Assembly: GCA_002281855.1 (NCBI GenBank)
Contig: NCHQ01000002.1
Span: forward strand, 372,001 to 436,000
Reading direction: 5' to 3'
DNA: 64,000 nt
Origin: Rhodospirillales bacterium 24-66-33
Lineage (GTDB): Bacteria; Pseudomonadota; Alphaproteobacteria; Reyranellales; Reyranellaceae
Position numbers and translations under genes: made by a program. Positions 43,334-53,072 of the stretch are shown in pieces. How positions within the stretch are numbered: the first letter of the stretch is position 1; the number at the start of each line of letters is the position of its first letter. The notes under the pieces are model-generated. The model was not told the origin of the DNA. It made no database searches and saw only the letters and a list, made by a program, of their open reading frames with translations.

Positions 43334-44491
43334 ATGAAGCTCATCACCACGACTGACGAGTTGGCGGCATTCTGCAAGCCCCTCGCCGATACCGAGTTTG
43401 TCGCCGTCGACACCGAGTTCATGCGTGAGCGGACCTATTGGCCCAAGCTCTGCCTGGCCCAGGTCGCCGGCCCCGAGGACGCGGCCGCGATCGACACGCT
43501 GGCCGAGGGCATCGATCTCGCCCCGCTAGACGAGCTGATGCTCAACCCCAAGGTCCTCAAGGTCTTCCATGCGGCCCGCCAGGACCTGGAAATCTTCTAT
43601 CTGCGCCTCCAGAAGGTGCCGGGTCCGCTGTTCGACACCCAGGTCGCCGCCATGGTCTGCGGCCACGGCGAAGCCGCCTCCTACGAATCGCTCGCGACTC
43701 GTCTTGCCAAGGCCAAGATCGACAAGTCGAGCCGGTTCACCGACTGGAGCCGGCGGCCGCTCAGCGAGCGCCAGATCACCTACGCTCTGTCGGACGTCAC
43801 CCATCTGCGGGTGGTCTACGAGAAGCTGAAGAAGCAGCTCGACAAGACGGGCCGTTTCTCCTGGATCGCCGAGGAAATGGCCGTCCTGAACGATCCCGCG
43901 ATCTATCGCGCCGATCCCGAACAGGCCTGGCGTCGGCTGAAGCCTCGCGGCGCCTCTCCCCGCATGATGGCCGTTCTGAAGGAGATCGCGGCGTGGCGCG
44001 AGCGGACGGCGCAGCGCATCGACATTCCGCGGCAGAGGCTGGTGCGCGACGAGCAGCTGCTAGAGATCGCAAGCCACGCGCCGAAAACGATCGAGGAGCT
44101 GGCCGCGACCCGCGGTCTGGGGCGCGGTTTCGCCGAGGGCTGGCAGGGACGCGAGCTCATGGAAGCCATCGAGCGTGCACGCGCCCTGCCGGAATCCGAG
44201 CTGCCGGTCCGCGACAAGGCCCCCGAACAGCTCCGTGCACCCGGCGCCATCGTCGACCTGTTGCGTACGCTGCTGCGGCTGAAGGCGGAACACGCCGGCG
44301 TCGCGGGCCGCCTGGTGGCGAGCGCCGACGAGTTGGACCGGCTGGCCGCCGGCAAGCGCGATATCGCAGCCCTGAAGGGCTGGCGGAACGAAGTGTTCGG
44401 GTCGGACGCGGTGGATCTGATCGAGGGTCGGCTGGCGCTGGCGCTCAACGGCGACCAGCCCAAGCTGATCCAGCTGCCGCCTGACAAGTAA
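43334..44491 (+). CDS. rnd: ribonuclease D
   Basis: A 385-residue 3'-5' exoribonuclease that trims tRNA and other stable RNA. DEDD residues are in FVAVDTEFMRER (Exo I), HAARQDLEIFY (Exo II) and YALSDVTHL (Exo III). An HRDC domain follows at about residues 205-285 (RERTAQRIDIPRQRLVRDEQ). The ATG at 43334 matches the family start KLITTTDELAAF. It lies between aspS and ppx as in many alphaproteobacteria and is convergent with ppx. Confidence 0.94.
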   Translation: MKLITTTDELAAFCKPLADTEFVAVDTEFMRERTYWPKLCLAQVAGPEDAAAIDTLAEGIDLAPLDELMLNPKVLKVFHAARQDLEIFYLRLQKVPGPLFDTQVAAMVCGHGEAASYESLATRLAKAKIDKSSRFTDWSRRPLSERQITYALSDVTHLRVVYEKLKKQLDKTGRFSWIAEEMAVLNDPAIYRADPEQAWRRLKPRGASPRMMAVLKEIAAWRERTAQRIDIPRQRLVRDEQLLEIASHAPKTIEELAATRGLGRGFAEGWQGRELMEAIERARALPESELPVRDKAPEQLRAPGAIVDLLRTLLRLKAEHAGVAGRLVASADELDRLAAGKRDIAALKGWRNEVFGSDAVDLIEGRLALALNGDQPKLIQLPPDK

Positions 44492-44500
44492 GCGCCTCCG

Positions 44501-46006
44501 TCAGGCGCTCACGATCATCGGCTTGAGGTCGAAGGCCTGTGCCGCAGTCTCGAGGCGCCGCGCGGTGACGTCCCCCAGGCTCCTCTTGAGCGCCGTCGGC
44601 ACCAGCAGGCGCAGTTCCCGCTCGGTCCGGCGCAGCTGCAGCTGAGGCAGCAGCCCGGGCGCGCCGCCGCTCAGATTGTAGGCCAGCCGCAGGCAGGCGC
44701 CGAGGCGCCTGGCGAAGCTGCGGCCCTTGCTGTCGGTCAGACGCAGCGCCGTGTCGATCATCGCCGCCTTGGGCTCGCTCTTGTAGCGGTAGGTCAGCGT
44801 CATCGCGAGGATGGCGCGCTCGCGGTGGCTCATCCCCGGCGCCGGCAGGTGCAGCACGCGAAAATAGGCCTGGTCGGCACGGTAGTCGGGATGGTCGTCC
44901 CACGAAATGTCGCTGAGATGGCAGGCGGCCGTTCGCAGGATCCGCTCGCTCTCGGTCTCGTCCGCGAAGGCCGACGACAGCCAGTCGAAGATCTCATGGG
45001 GCGAGAGATCGAAGCGGTGCCAGCTCTCGCCCTGCTCCTCGGCGAAGGCGATCAGCGGATGACGCGCCCGCTCCTGCTCGCTCAGCCGCGAATAGTAAAA
45101 ACCCTCACGCAGGCCAAAGGCCGAGAAGACGACGGTTTTCGGCTTCAGGACCGCCAGCAGCCGGTCGAGGGCCAGGCAGGCCAGCGGCAGGGTGTCGACG
45201 CGGCGGCGCGAGACGCCCGCCATCTTTTCCAGCGACTTGGGACTTTGCACGGCGATCAGCCGCGCCACCGCACGCGCCTCGTCTGCCGGGATTTCGTACT
45301 GGTGAATGATATGCAGCGGGTAACCCGCCTGTTCCATGTGCAGGCGGGCGAAGGCGCGCCAGGCGCCCCCCACCGCATAGAAGGTCTTGCCCTGCTCCTC
45401 ACGTACCCAGCGCACGCCCTCGATGGCATCGACGATGGCCTTGCGGGGGTCGCCCTTGCCCGAGGACATCAACCGCAGCGGGCCCACCGGCAGCGTGGTG
45501 GAAGAGCCGAGACGCCCCTGGAAGAGCGAGGCCAGTTCGAGGCTGCCACCGCCCAGGTCGCCCATGACGCCCTCGGCACCGGGCATGCCGCACATGACGC
45601 CGTAGCCCGAGTAGCGCGCCTCGTCCTGGCCGCTCACCGTATGGGCGACGATGCCGGGTCGGCTGGCCAGTTCGCGCATGAAGTCGGCACCGTCGGCCGC
45701 GTCGCGCACGGCGGCGGTCGCCAGCAGGTCGAGCGACGTGACCTTCATGTTGTGTGCCAGGGTCGCGAAGCGGTCGATGTTGGCCAGCGCCATCTCGACG
45801 CCTTCCGGATTGAGGCGCCCGGTAGCGTCGAGCCCCCGCGCCAGACCGCACAGGACTTTCTCGTTGAAGACCGGCAACGGGGCGCGGCTCGCGCGCTCAT
45901 AGACCACGAGCCGGATCGAATTCGAGCCGACGTCGATGATACCAACGCGGCCCTTCCGGAGAGGGGTGCGCGAGGCGGTGGCGCCTGCGATCGGGTGGCC
46001 GTCCAT
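44501..46006 (-). CDS. ppx: exopolyphosphatase, Ppx/GppA family
   Basis: A 501-residue enzyme releasing phosphate from polyphosphate or hydrolysing pppGpp. The ASKHA phosphate loops are GIIDVGSNSIRLVVYE and MGDLGGGSLELA. The catalytic Glu should be in SGQDEARYSGYG. A C-terminal HD-like helical region (ACHLSDISWDDHPDYRA) follows. GAGGGAGCGC precedes the ATG. It lies 72 bases downstream of ppk in the same direction, the usual polyphosphate operon order. Confidence 0.93.
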   Translation of the reverse strand: MDGHPIAGATASRTPLRKGRVGIIDVGSNSIRLVVYERASRAPLPVFNEKVLCGLARGLDATGRLNPEGVEMALANIDRFATLAHNMKVTSLDLLATAAVRDAADGADFMRELASRPGIVAHTVSGQDEARYSGYGVMCGMPGAEGVMGDLGGGSLELASLFQGRLGSSTTLPVGPLRLMSSGKGDPRKAIVDAIEGVRWVREEQGKTFYAVGGAWRAFARLHMEQAGYPLHIIHQYEIPADEARAVARLIAVQSPKSLEKMAGVSRRRVDTLPLACLALDRLLAVLKPKTVVFSAFGLREGFYYSRLSEQERARHPLIAFAEEQGESWHRFDLSPHEIFDWLSSAFADETESERILRTAACHLSDISWDDHPDYRADQAYFRVLHLPAPGMSHRERAILAMTLTYRYKSEPKAAMIDTALRLTDSKGRSFARRLGACLRLAYNLSGGAPGLLPQLQLRRTERELRLLVPTALKRSLGDVTARRLETAAQAFDLKPMIVSA

Positions 46007-46078
46007 GCGCGCTCCCTCTAGCCGAAACCGGGACGGATTACAGCGCCAATTCGGGCGCGACCCGACGCCGCTGGCCGC

Positions 46079-48238
46079 TCAGGAGCTCAGCACCAGTCGC
46101 GGCACGGCTCCGCTCAGCTTCAACGCACTGCCGCGCCCGGAAAGCGACGGATTCGTCATGAAATAGTGGTGCGCGATGAACGGTTCCTTACCGGTCGGCG
46201 GCCGATGATAGTTACCGTCTTGTGACATCAGCCAGCTCTGGCCGTCGTCCTTCAGGTTCGCGACCATGATCTGGTCGAGGACCTGCTCGCGCACGGTCTG
46301 GTTCTCGACCGGGCACAGGAGTTCGACGCGACGGTCGAGGTTGCGCGGCATCCAGTCGGCGGACGACAGGAAGACCTTGGCCTCCATCGACGGCAGAGCG
46401 CGGCCATTGCCGAAGCAGATGATGCGCGCATGCTCGAGGAAGCGCCCCACCACGCTCTTCACGCGGATATGCTCGCTGAGCCCCGGAACGCCGGGCCTGA
46501 GGCAGCAGATGCCGCGCACGACCAGGTCGATCTGCACGCCGGCATTCGATGCCGCATACAGCCGGTCGATCAACGCCCCGTCGACCAGGGAATTGAGCTT
46601 GGCCCAGATCGCCGCCGGCTTGCCGGCCTTGGCATTCGCGATCTCGGCATCGATCAGGCTGTAGAGGGTCGGCCGCAACGTCACGGGGGCGAAGGCGATC
46701 TTCTCCATCTGTTCGGGCCGGGCGTAACCGGTCATGTAGTTGAACAGACGCGCGGCGTCGCGGCACATCGCCGGATCGCAGGTGAAGAACGACAGGTCGG
46801 TGTAGATGCGCGCGGTGATCGGGTGATAGTTGCCGGTCCCGAAATGCACGTAGGTCCGGATCGACTGCGCCTCGCGGCGCACCACCATCGAGACCTTGGC
46901 GTGCGTCTTGAGGTCGATGAAGCCATAGACCACCTGAACGCCGGCACGCTCCAGATCGCGCGCCCAGCGGATGTTGGCCTCCTCGTCGAAGCGGGCCTTG
47001 AGTTCGACGAGTGCCGACACGGTCTTGCCCGCTTCGGCGGCCGCGATCAGCTCCTTGACGATCGGTGAATCGGCGCTGGTGCGATAGAGCGTCTGCTTGA
47101 TGGCCACGACCGCGGGGTCTCGCGCCGCCTGGCGCAGGAACTGCACCACGACGTCGAAGCTCTCGTAGGGATGATGGACGACGATGTCCTTGGCGCGGAT
47201 CGCCGCGAAGCAGTCGCCGCCGAAATCGCGGATGCGCTCGGGAAAGCGCGCATTGTACGGTGCGAACTTGAGGTCGGCGCGGTCGTCGATAATCACCGCC
47301 TTCACGTCGCCGATGTTGAGCATGCGGTCGAGATGGAAGACATGGACGGTCTGCGTCTGCTCCGGAATCTCGAGCTGGTCGAACAGGAAATCGCGCAGCT
47401 CGGCGGGCATCGCGCTATTGACCGAGATGGAGATCAGGTCGCCGCGGCGGCGGCGTTTCAGGGCGCTCTCGTAGAGAAGGACAAGGTCCTCGGCCTCCTC
47501 GTTGATCTCGACGTCGCTGTCGCGGATCACACGGAAGAAGGCCTGTTCGATCACCTCGTAGCCGGGGAACAGGCGCGGCAGGTAGATGTCGATCAGGTCC
47601 TCGAGCGGCAGGAAACGAATGTCCGGTCCCGGCAGGCGGACGAAGCGGTCGACCTGCGGCGGCAACGGCAGCAACGCCATCAGCGGACGGCGGTCGTCAC
47701 GCCGCTGCAGCTTCAGGATGGCCGAGAAGCCGCCATTGGGAATGAAGGGAAACGGATGCGCCGGGTCGATCGCCAGCGGCGTCAGGATCGGGAAGACCTG
47801 GTCGATGAAATAGGTGTCGAGCCAGCTCCGCTCCGCCTCCGTGAGTTCGCCCGCGTCAATCACCGCGATGCCCGCTTCGCGCAGATCGTCCTGGAGCGAC
47901 GCCCAGACATTCTGCTGATGGGCCATCAAGGTCGAGGCGCGCTCGCGAATCGCCACGAGCTGTTCGGCCGGCGTCATGCCGTCATCACTCAGCATCGTGG
48001 ACCGGGTCTGCAGCATGTCGACCAGACCCGCGACCCGAACCATGTAGAATTCGTCGAGGTTCGCCGCCGAGATCGACAGGAAGCGCACCCGTTCCAGCAG
48101 CGGATGGCGCTTGTTCGTCGCCTCCTCCAGCACGCGGGTGTTGAAGGCCAGCCACGACAGTTCACGATTGATGAAGCGTCGCGGGCTGTCGGGTGGTATT
48201 TCGAGCGAAGCCGGATCGGCGGAGTTGAGCGCGTCCAT
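46079..48238 (-). CDS. ppk: polyphosphate kinase 1
   Basis: A 719-residue PPK1 that makes polyphosphate from ATP. N-terminal [17 protein letters not shown] and [16 protein letters not shown] are family hallmarks. The phosphorylated His is in [10 protein letters not shown], and the second active-site His lies in the C2 domain around [13 protein letters not shown]. The ATG at 48238 is chosen because a GTG at 48277 falls inside the predicted promoter. It is the first gene of ppk-ppx, divergent from the SixA-like gene. Confidence 0.95.
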   Translation of the reverse strand: MDALNSADPASLEIPPDSPRRFINRELSWLAFNTRVLEEATNKRHPLLERVRFLSISAANLDEFYMVRVAGLVDMLQTRSTMLSDDGMTPAEQLVAIRERASTLMAHQQNVWASLQDDLREAGIAVIDAGELTEAERSWLDTYFIDQVFPILTPLAIDPAHPFPFIPNGGFSAILKLQRRDDRRPLMALLPLPPQVDRFVRLPGPDIRFLPLEDLIDIYLPRLFPGYEVIEQAFFRVIRDSDVEINEEAEDLVLLYESALKRRRRGDLISISVNSAMPAELRDFLFDQLEIPEQTQTVHVFHLDRMLNIGDVKAVIIDDRADLKFAPYNARFPERIRDFGGDCFAAIRAKDIVVHHPYESFDVVVQFLRQAARDPAVVAIKQTLYRTSADSPIVKELIAAAEAGKTVSALVELKARFDEEANIRWARDLERAGVQVVYGFIDLKTHAKVSMVVRREAQSIRTYVHFGTGNYHPITARIYTDLSFFTCDPAMCRDAARLFNYMTGYARPEQMEKIAFAPVTLRPTLYSLIDAEIANAKAGKPAAIWAKLNSLVDGALIDRLYAASNAGVQIDLVVRGICCLRPGVPGLSEHIRVKSVVGRFLEHARIICFGNGRALPSMEAKVFLSSADWMPRNLDRRVELLCPVENQTVREQVLDQIMVANLKDDGQSWLMSQDGNYHRPPTGKEPFIAHHYFMTNPSLSGRGSALKLSGAVPRLVLSS

Positions 48239-48268
48239 GTGGACCCCGGTGGGGGCACTCTCCCTGAA

Positions 48269-48311
48269 ATTATGCACAGGAACGGTAGCGCCTCAACATG
48301 ACCCTGTCATG
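48269..48311 (-). promoter_or_regulatory. ppk promoter with inverted repeat at the -35 edge
   Basis: Read leftward: TTGAGG (48296-48291), 16 bases, CATAAT (48274-48269). Directly upstream of the -35 is the inverted repeat CATGAC-CCT-GTCATG (48297-48311), which on the plus strand contains one CTGTCAT, the PhoB half-site sequence. A second PhoB repeat is not evident. Confidence 0.5.
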
Positions 48312-48350
48312 GCATTTAACTAAACCATTGTTCCTGTTGGATTTATTGGA

Positions 48351-48884
48351 ATGACGGGCGTGAAGAACATTCTCCTCCTGCGCCACGCAAAATCCGCCTG
48401 GAACACGCCGCACCAGAGCGATCACGACCGGCCGCTCAACGATCGCGGCGAACGCGCGGCCCGGACCATGGCCGGCCATATTGCCGCCAAGGCTCCCCGC
48501 CCCGACCTGATCCTGTGTTCCACGGCAGCCAGAACGCGCCAGACCCTGGCGCCGCTGGTGAATGCCCTCGGCAGTCCCGCGCCGCCGATCTCGCTCGAGA
48601 AGCAGCTCTACCTCGCCTCGGAGAGCGAACTCCTGGAGCGCCTGCAGGCCCTGCCCGAGAATGTCGAGACCGTGCTGCTGATCGGCCACAACGAGGGCAT
48701 CGGCGAACTGGCGGGTGCCCTGGCCGGACACGGCCCGCGGGATTTACTGGAGCGCCTGCGAGACAAGTACCCGACCGGCGCCCTGGCCGCGTTCCGTGTC
48801 CCGCAAGGTCCCTGGAGTTCCCTGACCCCAGGGCTTTGCGAGCTTCTCGCCTTCGTCCGGCCGCGCGATCTCGACCCGCGCTGA
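48351..48884 (+). CDS. SixA-like histidine phosphatase family protein
   Basis: A 177-residue member of the histidine phosphatase (phosphoglycerate mutase) superfamily. The catalytic RHA motif is in LLLRHAKSAWN, followed by DHDRPLNDRGERAA, typical of SixA. The second catalytic His is in LLIGHNEGIGELA. SixA removes phosphate from phosphohistidine proteins; the target here is unknown. It is divergent from ppk, so a link to phosphate metabolism is possible. It converges on the SDR gene with four bases between stops. Confidence 0.87.
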   Translation: MTGVKNILLLRHAKSAWNTPHQSDHDRPLNDRGERAARTMAGHIAAKAPRPDLILCSTAARTRQTLAPLVNALGSPAPPISLEKQLYLASESELLERLQALPENVETVLLIGHNEGIGELAGALAGHGPRDLLERLRDKYPTGALAAFRVPQGPWSSLTPGLCELLAFVRPRDLDPR

Positions 48885-48888
48885 CGCG

Positions 48889-49668
48889 TCAGTAGGTGCC
48901 GGGATACTGGCCGCCATCCATCAGGATGTTCTGGCCGGTCATGTAGCCCGCATGAACGCTGCACAGGAAAGCGCACATCATGCCGAACTCCTCGGCCGTG
49001 CCGAAGCGGCCGGCGGGATGGGCCTTGGCCGCCGCCGCGTACTCTTCGTCGAAGCTGCGCCCGGCCTTGGCCGCGCGCGCCTTGGTGGTGCCGCGCAGGC
49101 GGTCGGTGTCGAAGGGCCCCGGCAGCAGGCCGTTGATCGTCACGCCGTGACGGATCGTCGTGCGTGAGACGCCGGCCACGAAGCCGGTGAGGCCGGAGCG
49201 CGCGCCATTGCTGAGGCCCAGAATGTCGATCGGCGCCTTCACCGAACTCGAGGTGATGTTCACGATTCGCCCGAAGCCGCGCTTCATCATGCCGTCGACG
49301 CTCGCCTTGATGAACTCGATCGGCGTCAGCATGTTGGCGTCGAGCGCCTTGATCCAGTCCTCGCGGTTCCAGTCCCGGAAGTTGCCCGGCGGCGGACCGC
49401 CGGCATTGTTGACGATGATGTCCGGCTCGGGACAGGCCGCCAGCACCTGCTTGCGGCCCTCCTCGGTCGTGACGTCGACGGCGACCGCCGTGACGTTCAC
49501 GCCGTACGTCTTGCGGATCTCCTCCGCCGTCGCCTCGAGTTCGGATTTCGTGCGCGCGTTGATCACGAGATCGACGCCCTCGCCCGCCAGCGCCTCGGCG
49601 CAGCCGCGCCCCAAACCCTTGCTCGCCGCGCAGACGATGGCCTCGCGGCCCCTGATGCCCATGTCCAT
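48889..49668 (-). CDS. SDR family oxidoreductase with atypical active site
   Basis: A 259-residue Rossmann-fold protein. The cofactor loop reads VCAASKGLGRG, and VNNAGGPPPG is the structural NNAG block. The catalytic segment NITSSSVKAPIDILGLSNGA has a Ser at 140, but the YxxxK motif is replaced by Ser153-N-G-A-Arg157. Similar SDRs with this substitution are annotated as 3-oxoacyl-ACP reductase-like; activity is uncertain. The C-terminus is normal (GQNILMDGGQYPG). The gene precedes nothing obvious and ends beside the SixA-like gene. Confidence 0.85.
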   Translation of the reverse strand: MDMGIRGREAIVCAASKGLGRGCAEALAGEGVDLVINARTKSELEATAEEIRKTYGVNVTAVAVDVTTEEGRKQVLAACPEPDIIVNNAGGPPPGNFRDWNREDWIKALDANMLTPIEFIKASVDGMMKRGFGRIVNITSSSVKAPIDILGLSNGARSGLTGFVAGVSRTTIRHGVTINGLLPGPFDTDRLRGTTKARAAKAGRSFDEEYAAAAKAHPAGRFGTAEEFGMMCAFLCSVHAGYMTGQNILMDGGQYPGTY

Positions 49669-49682
49669 TTGCGTTTCCTCTC

Positions 49683-50144
49683 CTAATTCACGCGCGTCCA
49701 GATTTGTGTCTTGCCGAACATCGGCGTGCCGACGAAGCCGCGCAGGCGCAGCTTGCCGTCCGGCTGGAGGCTGATGTTGGCGCTGTAGGTCTTGCCGTCC
49801 TCGCCGTTATAGATCTTGCCGTCCTCGAACGTGTTGGGTTGCGCGGCCTGCTTGAAGCCCCAGATCAGCGGCATGCCGATCACCTTGCGCGTGCGCAGCG
49901 CCGGGTTCTCGTTGCGATAGTCGGTGGCGGCATCCGGCGCGACCGCCGCGCCGTCCGGCCCCTTGGGATCGATGAGATTGGCGACATAGCCGCAGATCGG
50001 GCCGCTCGCCGCATCCGGGCAAGGTCCGATCTTGATCTGGGCCACGCCCGACTCCGAGAGCCAGGTTCCCATGACCGAGCCCTGCTGCGCCGAGGCCGCC
50101 GTCGCCACGAGGCTGAGCGCGCACATGGCCAAGATCGTCTTCAT
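49683..50144 (-). CDS. secreted DUF2147 domain protein
   Basis: A 153-residue exported protein, signal peptide to about residue 19 (ATAASA). The mature part opens QGSVMGTWLSESGVAQIKIG, has two Cys (GPCPDA, GPICGY) and ends LRLRGFVGTPMFGKTQIWTR, the DUF2147 pattern of a small calycin-like barrel. Function unknown. GGGAGGAAGAA precedes the ATG at 50144; the upstream open frame is a shadow of hda. It lies 13 bases after hda and 14 before the SDR gene, so it is likely in a transcript with both. Confidence 0.88.
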   Translation of the reverse strand: MKTILAMCALSLVATAASAQQGSVMGTWLSESGVAQIKIGPCPDAASGPICGYVANLIDPKGPDGAAVAPDAATDYRNENPALRTRKVIGMPLIWGFKQAAQPNTFEDGKIYNGEDGKTYSANISLQPDGKLRLRGFVGTPMFGKTQIWTRVN

Positions 50145-50157
50145 TTCTTCCTCCCTC

Positions 50158-50841
50158 TCACGAGGTACCGGCAATGTCGGCCAGCACATCCATCGCCAAG
50201 CGGCGGTCGATCTCGCGTCTCTCGACCAGGGCGCGCCGGTCGAGCGCGGCCACGACATGACGGGCCGCATCGGCCGACCGCTCCATGTGCGAGACGAGAT
50301 ACTGCACGACGCCGGCGCCCGCGTGCAATTGCCGGTCCGCCAGCTGTTTCAGAATGATCGAACCCAGCAGCTCGTCGTCGGGCGGTGCGACTGCGACGGC
50401 CGGCGCGGCGCGGAGCCGCGAGGCGAGGTCGGGCAAGGCGATCGACCAGCGGGCGGGCGGTTCGCCCGAGATCAGCAGCATGTGCCCTCCGCGCTCCCGC
50501 ACGAGATTGTAGAGGTGGAAGAGTGCGCGCTCGGGAGCCCGATCCGCCTCCTCGATCACGATGGTGCGCGAGGCCGTCGCCAGGTCCGTGAGGTCGGCGA
50601 CGTTGCGGCCCTCGAGGTCCCGGCCGGCCATCACGGTCGCGCCGCTGCGCGCGGCCCAGATGCGTCCGAGATGGGTCTTGCCGCAGCCGGTCGGGCCACT
50701 CAGCGACAGGGCCGGTGCCGGCCAGTCCGGCCAGCGGTCGATCCACGCCAGAGCTTCCCGGTTTCCGTCCGCCACGACGAAATCTTCCCGGGCATAGGTC
50801 GGCGGCGGCAGGGCGAGATCCAGGGTGAGCTGGTTTGCCAT
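50158..50841 (-). CDS. hda: DnaA-related regulatory ATPase Hda/HdaA
   Basis: A 227-residue DnaA-like AAA+ protein that promotes ATP hydrolysis on DnaA to limit re-initiation. The N-terminal QLTLDLALPP is the beta-clamp-binding motif (QL[ST]LDL). Walker A is SGPTGCGKTH; sensor 1 lies around LLISGEPPARW, and the C-terminal helical lid contains an Arg in SRLRAAP. It starts at ATG 50841, eight bases after the permease gene; the longer overlapping frame is a shadow. Gene order hda-perM-DUF2066-purM is widely conserved. Confidence 0.9.
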   Translation of the reverse strand: MANQLTLDLALPPPTYAREDFVVADGNREALAWIDRWPDWPAPALSLSGPTGCGKTHLGRIWAARSGATVMAGRDLEGRNVADLTDLATASRTIVIEEADRAPERALFHLYNLVRERGGHMLLISGEPPARWSIALPDLASRLRAAPAVAVAPPDDELLGSIILKQLADRQLHAGAGVVQYLVSHMERSADAARHVVAALDRRALVERREIDRRLAMDVLADIAGTS

Positions 50842-50849
50842 GGGCCTGC

Positions 50850-51929
50850 TCAACTGGGCGCACCGCCGCGATAGAGATCGCTGTCGCGATAGCGGGCGAT
50901 GAAGTGGCGGGCGACCACGCCGAGGATCGCCGCCACTGGAACGGCGATCAGCACACCGGTGAAGCCGAACAGCGAGCCGCCGGCCAGCAGCGCGAACATG
51001 ATCCAGACCGGATGCAGGCCGACGCGGTCGCCGACCAGCTTGGGCGAGAGGAAATTGCCCTCGAGCATCTGGCCCACCACGAACACCGCCGCGACCTTCA
51101 CGACGCCGATCCACTCCGGCGGGAACTGCGCCAGCGCCATGCCCAGCGCCATGACCCCGCCCACGAAGGTGCCGACGAACGGAATGAAGGAGATGGCGCC
51201 CGCGATCAGCCCGATGACGAGGCCGAACTGCAATCCCACCAGCGTGAGGCCGATCCCGTAGAAGGTTCCGAGGGCGAGGCAGACCAGGGCCTGGCCACGC
51301 ACGAAACCGGCGATGGCGGCATTCGATTCCGCGGTGAGTTTGCGGATCGTGTCGGCGTGTTCGAGGGGCAGCGAACCGTCGATCGCCGCGACCAGCTTCT
51401 CCCAGTCCCGAAGCATGTAGAAGGTCACCACAGGCGTGATGAAGAGCAGGCCGAGGAGGTTGATGATCGCCACGCCGCGCTCGGCGAGCGCCCCGGCAAT
51501 GCCTCCCGCGACAGCCAGCCCCTTGCCCGCCCACTGCGTCGCCTCGGACTGCAGATCATGCATGCTCATGGGCTCCAGCCCGAGCCTGTCGCGCAGCGGT
51601 TCGAGCAGGGGCTGGATGCGGCCGAGCGCCTTGACGATGTATTCGGGGGCGCTGGTGATCAACGACTGGATCTGCCCGAACAGGGGCGGCAGGATCGCCA
51701 TCACGACCCCCACGCCCACCAGGACCGCCACGACCGTCACCACGGTGGTTGCCATGGTGCGCGACAGGCCGGCGCGCTGCAGCCGCACCACGACCGGGTC
51801 GAGGAAGTAGGCCACCACCATCCCCACGACGAACGGCAGCAGAATGTCGTTCAACAGCCACATGAGCAGCAGGAAGCTTGCGGCCGCCGCGACCCAGAAG
51901 ATCCAGCGTCCCGTGGCGGTTTGACCCAT
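50850..51929 (-). CDS. AI-2E family (PerM-like) transporter
   Basis: A 359-residue integral membrane protein of the AI-2E/PerM exporter family. Two N-terminal hydrophobic helices are followed by a periplasmic or cytoplasmic helical stretch (residues ~90-150) and about five more helices, with FIPFVGTFVGGVMALG and PLLRDRLGLEP-type linkers. The substrate is unknown; some members export autoinducer-2 or act as Na+/H+ antiporters. The ATG at 51929 gives a short cytoplasmic lead (GQTATGRW). It lies between DUF2066 and hda. Confidence 0.88.
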   Translation of the reverse strand: MGQTATGRWIFWVAAAASFLLLMWLLNDILLPFVVGMVVAYFLDPVVVRLQRAGLSRTMATTVVTVVAVLVGVGVVMAILPPLFGQIQSLITSAPEYIVKALGRIQPLLEPLRDRLGLEPMSMHDLQSEATQWAGKGLAVAGGIAGALAERGVAIINLLGLLFITPVVTFYMLRDWEKLVAAIDGSLPLEHADTIRKLTAESNAAIAGFVRGQALVCLALGTFYGIGLTLVGLQFGLVIGLIAGAISFIPFVGTFVGGVMALGMALAQFPPEWIGVVKVAAVFVVGQMLEGNFLSPKLVGDRVGLHPVWIMFALLAGGSLFGFTGVLIAVPVAAILGVVARHFIARYRDSDLYRGGAPS

Positions 51930-51952
51930 TCGATCAGACTCCCCGGCGCGCA

Positions 51953-53029
51953 CTAGCGCGGCTGCAATTGCCAGCGCCCCATATCCTGGGACAGGTTCAG
52001 CCCCGCCAGGGCAAGCGTACGCTGCAGTTCCTCGGGTGTGCCGAAGATTTCGAGCCGAAGCTCCGCACGGTCGGATTCGAGAGTCTTCACCGTCACCGAT
52101 TTCACGGCCGGAATGGCGCCGAGCCGCTGCCGCACCTGGACCCAGTCGGAGAGCGCGCGAATGGGCACGACGACGTCCAGCGAGTCCTGCGAATCGCGCC
52201 GGACGGTGCCGATGCTGCGCCACTCCTGATCGGCCTTGGAGTGGATCGCCTTGACGGCCGCCGGGAGGTCCGCCGCACTGGCGACCGGAATCGGCGGAAT
52301 TTCGCTGCGGGCACCCGTCTGGGTGTCGTAGCGCAGGCCGCCGACCGTGAGCCCGCCGCTCGTCTTGTCGCCCTCGACGGTGGCCACGATGATCGTCGGC
52401 GCCCGATAGCGCTGGTTGAGCCGCGCCAGCGCGGACACGTCACCGACATAGGCCTGTTCGGCCGAGAGCGCGCCCTGATCGGTCGGGTCGCCGCGAACCA
52501 GGGTCACCGGGACGGCGCTGCCGGCACTGTCGAGCTGCTGCCAGGCCTCGCGCCAGGCATTGCGGTCGTTGAGCGGCTCTACCCCGGCGGGGCCCTTCCA
52601 CAAGGGGATTACCAACGCCGGCCGCGGCACGGTCTCGACCACCCGGGCGCCTGCCCCGCTCAGGTACGACTTCACGGCGTCCGGCAGGAAAACGACGTTC
52701 AGGGTGGCACTGTAGCGGCCGGGCGCCGGGCGCTCGCGCACGAATTCAACGCCGCGCACCATGTTCTCGAGCTGGGCATCGTCTATCTGCGGCAACCGCG
52801 CACGATCTTCGGCCGGCACCAGCCGGTCCACGAGAAGGCCCAATGCCTTGCGTCGCGCCTCGCGGATACCCTGTGCCCGGGCCTGTACCGGATCGGCCCC
52901 GCTCACGTCGACATCCACACCCGTGACGTCGTACCCGGTCCCGCCGGGAGACTGCGCCAGGGTGACGTTCGCGGCGAGGACCGCCAGGAGCACGGCAGCT
53001 ATCGTGGAAAAGACGCGGCCTATCGGCAT
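51953..53029 (-). CDS. DUF2066 domain-containing exported protein
   Basis: A 358-residue exported protein, signal peptide to about residue 26 (NVTLA). The early block [19 protein letters not shown] and [17 protein letters not shown] match DUF2066, a family encoded next to purM in many proteobacteria. No catalytic motif is evident; the C-terminal part has repeated alpha/beta units ([18 protein letters not shown]). I use the ATG at 53029; an ATG at 53074 is possible but would share bases with the purM start. Confidence 0.83.
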   Translation of the reverse strand: MPIGRVFSTIAAVLLAVLAANVTLAQSPGGTGYDVTGVDVDVSGADPVQARAQGIREARRKALGLLVDRLVPAEDRARLPQIDDAQLENMVRGVEFVRERPAPGRYSATLNVVFLPDAVKSYLSGAGARVVETVPRPALVIPLWKGPAGVEPLNDRNAWREAWQQLDSAGSAVPVTLVRGDPTDQGALSAEQAYVGDVSALARLNQRYRAPTIIVATVEGDKTSGGLTVGGLRYDTQTGARSEIPPIPVASAADLPAAVKAIHSKADQEWRSIGTVRRDSQDSLDVVVPIRALSDWVQVRQRLGAIPAVKSVTVKTLESDRAELRLEIFGTPEELQRTLALAGLNLSQDMGRWQLQPR

Positions 53030-53072
53030 TGCGGGGGTCCGGTTTTTGGCTATGTTCGCGCACCGTATTAGC

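Noticed and set aside
46239..48301. Open frames antisense to ppk
   Set aside because: They mirror a conserved PPK1 and have no independent support.
48304..48320. Full PhoB box before ppk
   Set aside because: Only one CTGTCAT is present; the sequence four bases on (TTTAACT) does not match the second repeat, so only the inverted repeat is reported.
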